7,040 nucleotides of DNA from DATKZH01 sp964475955. GTDB lineage: Bacteria; Planctomycetota; Planctomycetia; Pirellulales; Thermoguttaceae. The DNA lies in contig CAYYZY010000292.1 in NCBI GenBank assembly GCA_964475955.1, forward strand, positions 1-7,040. Direction: 5' to 3'. The notes beneath the pieces are model-generated. The model ran no database searches and had not been told where the DNA came from. It worked only from the letters and a program-made list of their open reading frames with translations. This document shows, piece by piece, positions 1 through 4,192 of this stretch; the stretch's first letter is position 1; every line of letters starts with the position of its first letter. A program made the position numbers and the translations under genes.

Positions 1-45
1 CCCGAAACCGCCCCGATCCTCCAAGATCAATTCCGGATTCCGTGA
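1..45 (+). CDS. Possible 3' tail of an upstream gene (partial)
   Basis: Frame 1 is open from the left edge for 14 codons (ending ...QDQFRIP) and stops at TGA 43-45. It could be the C-terminus of a protein encoded to the left, which would put it on the same strand as the hydrolase and sulfatase. The visible piece is far too short to recognise. The other two plus-strand frames are also open here, and frame 3 stays open to 404, so an open frame alone is weak evidence. No function can be given. Confidence 0.2.
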   Translation, partial: PETAPILQDQFRIP

Positions 46-307
46 ACGGTTACATGTGGCTTGCCGCACGCGACCTATCGGCCCGGGTGCACAACTCCAA
101 GGTCCGGTATCGGCCACCCGGTGAGTGCGAGGCGAAGGACACGCCGCTGCATAGGCCGAAGACAGGTCGCGTCGGTCTCGTTGTACTCGACCCATCCCTA
201 CGGAAAGGGGCTTGGAAACCGCCCTGCCAGGCCCATACGCCTTCCGCCAAATTTACCGCCCCGCCGTTCGGGGAATTCCAGTGGTTCAGTGGTGTCGCCT
301 TCCGTCG

Positions 308-326
308 CGCGCCGGCGGCCGGCGTG
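308..326 (+). other. GC-rich hairpin in the leader region
   Basis: CGCCGG (310-315) pairs with CCGGCG (319-324) across a CGG loop. A G·T wobble and one more C-G pair extend the stem to 8 bp. No T-tract follows, so it is not a classical intrinsic terminator. It could be a structured leader element, or chance pairing in GC-rich DNA. Confidence 0.25.
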
Positions 327-504
327 TTGCATCGGGCGATCCTCGTGATAGACTCGGCGTATGAGAGCGCCGTCCTGCCGTGCAGGGAGGCCGAGTGCGA
401 CTAGACTGGGGACCGGCACCCCGCTGGCGGCCGAGTCCGTTGGGTCCGGATTCCTTCGAATGCGGCGGAGTTGAAAGCAAACGGTGCCCAGAGACCTTCG
501 ACGA

Positions 505-510
505 AAGGAA
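505..510 (+). promoter_or_regulatory. Ribosome binding site of the hydrolase gene
   Basis: AAGGAA lies 6 bases before the ATG at 517. It decides the start: the in-frame GTG at 484 would add 11 charged residues in front of a well-formed signal peptide and has no comparable site. Confidence 0.65.
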
Positions 511-516
511 CGCTCC

Positions 517-1476
517 ATGCGACGTATCCCATCGGCCGCGGCGCTTCTGGTAATCATCAATGTGCAGGTCATGGCCGGCGATTTCGACGTGCCCGAGATC
601 GCCGGTCGGTGGTGGCCGGTGGCCGGCAATCCCGACTTGGGGGAATATACGTCGGACCGACAGCAGCCGGTCGACTTCGGCATCTGGCAGGCCGCCGACG
701 GCACTTGGCAGATCTGGTCCTGCATTCGAGGAACGAAGTGCGGCGGCAACACGCGGCTGTTTCACCGCTGGGAGGGAAAGCGGCTTACCGACGCCGACTG
801 GAAGCCGATGGGCATCGCCATGGAGGCCGATCCCGACCTGGGCGAAAGGGTCGGAGGGCTTCAGGCCCCGCACGTGATCCGGGAGCACGGGAAGTACCTG
901 ATGTTCTACGGCGATTGGGGCCGCATCTGCCTGGCCGAGAGCTCCGACGGAAAGCAGTTCCGGCGCGTGCTCAACGAGCGGGGGCAGCCCGACCTGTTTT
1001 CAGGCCCCTACGACAACACCCGTGACCCCATGGTCATGAGACACGCCGGCAAATACTACTGCTACTACATGGGGCACAAGAAGGACGCGGAGATTCAGTC
1101 GGCCATCTTCTGCCGGACCTCGCGCGATCTTCGTTCGTGGAGCGAACCGGTGATGGTCTCCGGCGGCGGGTCGCCGGCCACGCAGGATCGCTGGTACGGC
1201 GGCGACGCGGAGTGCCCGTTCGTGCTCGCCCGCGGCGGCGCCTTCTACTTGTTTCGCAATCAGCGTTACGGGCCGAAGAACCTGAACACGCAGTACCGCT
1301 CGCAGGACCCGCTCGATTTCGGAGTGGACGACGACTCGAAAATGATCGGCACGCTCCCGGTCGCCGCGCCGGAGATCGTCCTGCACGACGGCGCGTATTA
1401 CATTGCGGCGCTCAAGCCGGAGCTGAACGGAATCCGCATCGTCCGGCTCAAGTGGGTCTCGTCGGCGCCGCAGTAA
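517..1476 (+). CDS. Secreted five-bladed beta-propeller glycoside hydrolase-like protein
   Basis: The 319-residue product begins with a signal peptide: MRR, a hydrophobic core at about 5-19, and a likely cut after VMA (residue 20). It is therefore probably exported to the periplasm or outside. The rest reads as successive propeller blades: DFGIWQAADGTWQIWSC (53-69), QAPHVIREHGKYLMFYGDW (116-134), NTRDPMVMRHAGKYYCYYMG (167-186), AECPFVLARGGAFYLFRNQR (231-250) and APEIVLHDGAYYIAALK (284-300). RDP (Asp170) and ECP (Glu232) resemble the transition-state-stabiliser and acid motifs of clan GH-J/GH-F enzymes (GH32, GH43), and Asp53 in the first blade is a candidate nucleophile or base. The length fits a single propeller with no extra module. 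I cannot assign a GH family, so substrate and even activity are inferred. The sulfatase gene follows after 70 bp on the same strand, which suggests joint action on a sulfated glycan. An inactive or sugar-binding propeller is the main alternative. Confidence 0.85.
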   Translation: MRRIPSAAALLVIINVQVMAGDFDVPEIAGRWWPVAGNPDLGEYTSDRQQPVDFGIWQAADGTWQIWSCIRGTKCGGNTRLFHRWEGKRLTDADWKPMGIAMEADPDLGERVGGLQAPHVIREHGKYLMFYGDWGRICLAESSDGKQFRRVLNERGQPDLFSGPYDNTRDPMVMRHAGKYYCYYMGHKKDAEIQSAIFCRTSRDLRSWSEPVMVSGGGSPATQDRWYGGDAECPFVLARGGAFYLFRNQRYGPKNLNTQYRSQDPLDFGVDDDSKMIGTLPVAAPEIVLHDGAYYIAALKPELNGIRIVRLKWVSSAPQ

Positions 1477-1534
1477 GAGCCGGCGCGTGCCCGCTTCGCC
1501 GCCCAATTCATCCGGACGGCCTCAGTCAGTCGAG

Positions 1535-1550
1535 TACCATGATACCATGA
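1535..1550 (+). repeat. Tandem 8-bp duplication TACCATGA spanning the sulfatase start
   Basis: TACCATGA occurs twice back to back (1535-1542 and 1543-1550), giving two ATGs 8 bases apart. The first ATG (1539) is out of frame and reads Met-Ile-Pro-stop. Its TGA (1548-1550) overlaps the real sulfatase ATG (1547-1549) as ATGA. The repeat is directly visible; any effect on translation is inference. Confidence 0.85.
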
Positions 1551-3385
1551 GCCCACGAGAGAAGTTCTCAGACAGAGCGAAGCGCAACTATCGCGCACTG
1601 ATAGTCGCGGCGCTGGCGGCGCTGGTCGTCCGTCCGGCCGTGGGGGTGGAGGTTTCCGAGGCGCGAAGCCCCAACGTGGTCCTGATCATGACCGACGACC
1701 AGGGCTACGGCGACCTCGGCTTTCACGGCAACGACAAGATCGACACGCCCGTCCTCGACCGCCTGGCAGAGGAGTCGATCCGGTTCGACCGCTTCTTCGT
1801 CTGCCCTTACTGCACGCCGACGCGGGCCGCCCTGATGACCGGTCGCTACCCCTTGCGCACGGGCGCCGCCGCCGTGACGCGCGGGCTCGAGACCGTCCGC
1901 AGTGGAGAGGTCACCATCGCCGAGGTCCTGCGCTCGGCCGGTTACGCCACGGGTTGTTTCGGCAAGTGGCACATCGGCGAACACTACCCCAGCCACCCGA
2001 ACGGCCAGGGGTTCGACGAATTCTTCGGCATGCCGCAAGGCCATTGGGACAACTACTTCGACCCGAGGCTGGAGCACAACGGCCGCATGGTCCGGACGCG
2101 CGGCTACATCACCGACGTAATCACCGACTACGCCCTGCGGTTCATCGAGCGGCATCGCGATCGGCCCTTCTTCTGCTACGTGCCCTACAACGCCCCCCAC
2201 ACGCCGCACCAGGTTCCCGACCGGTACTTCGACAAGTACATCGAACGGGGATTGGATACGCGCGCGGCGGCCGTTTACGGCATGGTCGAGAACGTCGACG
2301 AGAACGTGGCACGACTGCTGGCCAAGTTGGACGAACTCGGGCTCGCCGACCGAACCCTCGTCTTCTTCCTGTCGGACAACGGTCCGGAAGGCCCGGAAGG
2401 GAGCCGCTACAACGCGGGCATGCGCGGCATGAAGGGGACGGTCCACGAAGGCGGGATGCGCGTTCCGCTGTTCGTCCGCTGGCCCGGCCATTTCCAGCCC
2501 GGCAGGGTGATCGAACCGATCGCGGCGCACGTGGACCTGCTGCCGACGATCGCCGAGCTTTGCGGCGTCGCGGAGCCGAAGACGTTGCCCTTGGACGGCA
2601 GGAGTCTCGTGCCGCTGCTGGCCGGCGACGCGGCCGACTGGGCCGACCGGATAATCTTCGCCCGGACGGCCGGTTGGCGCACCGTGCTCAACTTCAACGA
2701 GCCGGTCGTGCGGGACCTGCAAACGCTCGGCAAGACCGTGCGCACGCAACGGTGGCGCGCGGTGAACGAAGGCGACGGCTGGAGCCTCTACGATATGCCG
2801 GCCGATCCGTCTCAGGAGCGGGACGTCGCGGCCGATCATCGGGGGGTGGTCGCGCGGCTGAGCGGCGCCTTCGACCGCTGGCTCGCCGACGTGACCGAGG
2901 TGCCCATCGTTCGTCCGCCCATCCCGGTGGGCCATGCCGAGCGCCCGAGCGTCGATCTGCCGGCGCCCGAAGCCTACTTCCCCGGGGAGATCGGCTGGTA
3001 CAACCGGTTCGGGTTCGCCCACGACTGGCTGACCGGCTGGACCGACCGGCGCGACGTGATCTGGTGGGAGGTGGACGTCGTCGCGGCGGGGCGCTACGAA
3101 GCGTCGATCCGGTACACGTGTGCGCCGGCCGCGGTGGGGACCCGGCTGCGCATCGAATCGGGCGGCGATCACGTCGACGGCGAGCTTGTCCGAGCCTACG
3201 ACCCCGAGCCGCGGCAACGGCCGACGCGCCATCCGAAGAGGCGGTTCGTCCAGACCTTCGCCGTCGAGTCGCTGGGCGAGATTGACCTTCAAAACGGCCG
3301 CCAACGGATCACGATCCGCGCCATCACCAAGCCGGCTGACCGCGTGTGCGACCTGAAGTGCGTTACCCTGCGCAAGGTCGACTGA
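1547..3385 (+). CDS. Secreted type I (formylglycine-dependent) sulfatase with C-terminal beta-sandwich module
   Basis: The 612-residue product should hydrolyse sulfate esters, probably on a polysaccharide, outside the cytoplasm. From ATG 1547 it has a basic N-region and a hydrophobic core (ALIVAALAALVV, about 17-28), then a likely cleavage site near AVG. The sulfatase fold starts at NVVLIMTDDQGYGD, where Asp50 and Asp51 are metal ligands. The key signature is CTPTRAALMTGR, with Cys89 as the predicted formylglycine. GYATGCFGKWH follows (Lys140, His142), then NAPHTPH (His218), SDNG (Asp277, Asn278) and Lys296 in MKGTVHEGGMRVP. All core catalytic residues are therefore present. The C-terminal subdomain carries the usual LYDMPADPSQERDVA segment. 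Residues from about 467 to the end form an extra module with WWEVDVVAAGRYEASIRYT, as in many planctomycete arylsulfatases. A GTG at 1487 would extend it by 20 residues, but that places the signal peptide too far inside. No strong ribosome binding site is seen. Substrate is unknown. Confidence 0.96.
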   Translation: MSPREKFSDRAKRNYRALIVAALAALVVRPAVGVEVSEARSPNVVLIMTDDQGYGDLGFHGNDKIDTPVLDRLAEESIRFDRFFVCPYCTPTRAALMTGRYPLRTGAAAVTRGLETVRSGEVTIAEVLRSAGYATGCFGKWHIGEHYPSHPNGQGFDEFFGMPQGHWDNYFDPRLEHNGRMVRTRGYITDVITDYALRFIERHRDRPFFCYVPYNAPHTPHQVPDRYFDKYIERGLDTRAAAVYGMVENVDENVARLLAKLDELGLADRTLVFFLSDNGPEGPEGSRYNAGMRGMKGTVHEGGMRVPLFVRWPGHFQPGRVIEPIAAHVDLLPTIAELCGVAEPKTLPLDGRSLVPLLAGDAADWADRIIFARTAGWRTVLNFNEPVVRDLQTLGKTVRTQRWRAVNEGDGWSLYDMPADPSQERDVAADHRGVVARLSGAFDRWLADVTEVPIVRPPIPVGHAERPSVDLPAPEAYFPGEIGWYNRFGFAHDWLTGWTDRRDVIWWEVDVVAAGRYEASIRYTCAPAAVGTRLRIESGGDHVDGELVRAYDPEPRQRPTRHPKRRFVQTFAVESLGEIDLQNGRQRITIRAITKPADRVCDLKCVTLRKVD

Positions 3386-3401
3386 ACGCTCGGAATCCCG
3401 G
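3386..3401. other. 16-bp gap between convergent stop codons
   Basis: The sulfatase TGA (3383-3385) and the acetyltransferase TAA (complement of 3402-3404) face each other with only 16 bases between. No terminator fits in the gap, so any terminator must lie within coding sequence, or transcripts overlap at their 3' ends. Confidence 0.7.
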
Positions 3402-3890
3402 TTAACCGACGAGGCCGAGGGCACCCGGGCTTTCCACACCTCTAGGGTTGCAAACCCCTTCCAGATCCCGCCGCATCAGGTTGCCGACGGGGGAGAACTC
3501 GCACCGTTCGTAGAACGGCGCGACGTGATCGGCGCAGGTGAGAATCACCTTGTAGCAGCTCAGCCGTCGGCACCGGTCGACGAGGTGGTCGATCAGCAGC
3601 CGTCCCACCCCGCGCCCGCGCGTGTTCCGGCTGACGACCACGTCCTCGATATGGCCGACCGCTCCGCCGCCTCGCAAGAGCTTTCGCTCGACGAGCAGGG
3701 AAGCCGTGCCGACGAGCCGGTCCCCATCGAAGGCGACGACCGTATGCCATCCCTGACGAAGACGCTCCCGAAAGATCTCGCCCGCTTCGTGCAATCCAAG
3801 GGCCGGCGTAGGGCTGAGCTCGTTGAGCAGGCTGAAGTACTCGGGGGTCAGATGCGGACCGGAAAGCGGCCGAATCGCAATGCCGTGCAT
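3402..3890 (-). CDS. GNAT-family N-acetyltransferase resembling glucosamine-6-phosphate N-acetyltransferase (GNA1)
   Basis: The 162-residue product is a single GNAT domain with no signal peptide, so it is cytoplasmic. The match to eukaryotic GNA1 is close and runs in order: IRPL (6-9), an ERK segment (68-70), GHIEDVVV (79-86), the acetyl-CoA loop RGRGVGRLLID (91-101), CYKVIL (112-117) and FYERC (126-130). Yeast Gna1, from memory, has GHIEDI, QGQGLGKLLID, CYKIIL and FYEKCGF at the same places. GNA1 acetylates glucosamine 6-phosphate with acetyl-CoA on the way to UDP-GlcNAc. One deviation is Glu131 where GNA1 has Gly. About 20 residues after MRR (Gly/Pro-rich) go beyond the usual end. ATG 3890 is chosen because it has TGGAA 7 bases upstream and sits just before the conserved fold. 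GTG 3944 would add 18 residues and has no such site. A GNAT with another amine substrate is the alternative. The sulfatase next door converges on it. Confidence 0.88.
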   Translation of the reverse strand: MHGIAIRPLSGPHLTPEYFSLLNELSPTPALGLHEAGEIFRERLRQGWHTVVAFDGDRLVGTASLLVERKLLRGGGAVGHIEDVVVSRNTRGRGVGRLLIDHLVDRCRRLSCYKVILTCADHVAPFYERCEFSPVGNLMRRDLEGVCNPRGVESPGALGLVG

Positions 3891-3897
3891 GAAGTCG

Positions 3898-3901
3898 TTC
3901 C
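3898..3901 (-). promoter_or_regulatory. Putative ribosome binding site of the acetyltransferase
   Basis: On the minus strand, GGAA lies 7 bases before the ATG at 3890. The match is short, but it is the only purine-rich site near either candidate start and favours ATG 3890 over GTG 3944. Confidence 0.4.
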
Positions 3902-3944
3902 AGTGAGAGACCGCGCGATTGCGCCACGACGCGGGCGCAGGCAC

Positions 3945-4006
3945 CCGAAGACAAGGCAGGAAGAGCCAGGATTTATCATTCTAATTGCGACTCGGCCGAA
4001 GACAAG
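3945..4006. repeat. 11-bp direct repeat CCGAAGACAAG flanking the promoter
   Basis: CCGAAGACAAG occurs at 3945-3955 and again at 3996-4006, 51 bases apart. The 3996 copy contains the proposed -35 hexamer; the other lies at about +17 to +27 of the predicted transcript. The spacing is close to five helical turns, so both copies would face the same side of the DNA, as expected for paired operator sites. The repeat is seen directly; the operator role is inference. Confidence 0.5.
3978..4005 (-). promoter_or_regulatory. Sigma-70-like promoter of the acetyltransferase gene
   Basis: On the minus strand, TTGTCT (complement of 4000-4005) is followed after 16 bases by TAGAAT (complement of 3978-3983). 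These match the -35 and -10 consensus at 4/6 and 5/6. The -10 sits in the most A/T-rich patch of this GC-rich window. The predicted transcript start near 3971 leaves a leader of about 80 bases before ATG 3890, and would allow the acetyltransferase to be transcribed independently of the DUF5107 gene. Confidence 0.5.
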
Positions 4007-4167
4007 CGCTTTCCCTCGCCGGTTGTCGTGCGCGCATTCATGCGGTCGCAAGCCGCTCCCCCAGTCCGGGCCCGACGAATCGGGACACTACGAGCGCGGA
4101 TGAATAACCCGGGCCGGCGGCATGATCGGGAGGGCCGCTACGACCGGTTCCGCCGGAGGCTGGCCAG

Positions 4168-4189
4168 GCCCTCTTCACCCCCAAAGGGC
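4168..4189 (-). terminator. Weak hairpin just downstream of the DUF5107 gene
   Basis: GCCCT (4168-4172) can pair with AGGGC (4185-4189) a few bases beyond the TGA of the DUF5107 gene. The stem is only 5 bp, the loop is 12 bases, and there is no T-tract on the minus strand. The position suits a terminator, but the structure is poor. Confidence 0.15.
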
Positions 4190-4192
4190 AGA

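Larger units (their letters stand above)
46..516. other. Non-coding leader region upstream of the hydrolase gene
   Basis: No convincing gene lies in these roughly 470 bases. A frame-3 reading frame is open to 404, but its codons lack the strong G/C third-position bias of the four real genes and its translation has no recognisable motif. A 37-codon frame at 361-474 is likewise unconvincing. The stretch contains a GC-rich hairpin (308-326) and, just after it, a weak promoter-like pair: TTGCAT at 327-332 and TAGACT at 349-354 with a 16-base spacer. The pair matches the sigma-70 consensus poorly (3/6 and 4/6). If real, it would give the hydrolase transcript a leader of roughly 160 bases. Confidence 0.5.
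3891..4192. other. Intergenic region between the acetyltransferase and the DUF5107 gene
   Basis: This 302-bp gap separates two minus-strand genes. It holds the acetyltransferase promoter within a conspicuously A/T-rich patch (about 3971-3987), an 11-bp direct repeat, and a weak hairpin just after the DUF5107 stop. Every long open frame here is an extension of an antisense or frame-shifted shadow of the flanking genes. No tRNA or small gene is evident. Confidence 0.6.

Noticed and set aside
327..354. TTGCAT / TAGACT promoter-like pair
   Set aside because: It matches the consensus at only 3/6 and 4/6, so it is mentioned as context for the left region but not called as a promoter.
42..404. 120-codon plus-strand open frame in the left region
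   Set aside because: It lacks recognisable motifs, a ribosome binding site and the strong third-position G/C bias of the real genes. Overlapping frames are equally open.
361..474. 37-codon frame ending shortly before the hydrolase
   Set aside because: It is rich in Arg, Ser, Gly and Thr, has no ribosome binding site, and nothing suggests selection on it. A leader peptide cannot be excluded but is unsupported.
1568..3439. 623-codon open frame antisense to the sulfatase
   Set aside because: It is a codon-bias shadow: the plus strand has every sulfatase catalytic motif, and this frame has only low-complexity Arg/Val/Asp/Gly-rich sequence.
3445..3457. GGGTT-GCA-AACCC inverted repeat near the end of the acetyltransferase gene
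   Set aside because: The stem is only 5 bp, it lies inside codons, and no T-tract follows on either strand, so it is not supported as a terminator for the converging genes.
3891..3944. 18-residue N-terminal extension of the acetyltransferase from GTG 3944
   Set aside because: No ribosome binding site precedes it, the added residues do not resemble the GNA1 fold, and ATG 3890 has a better upstream site.
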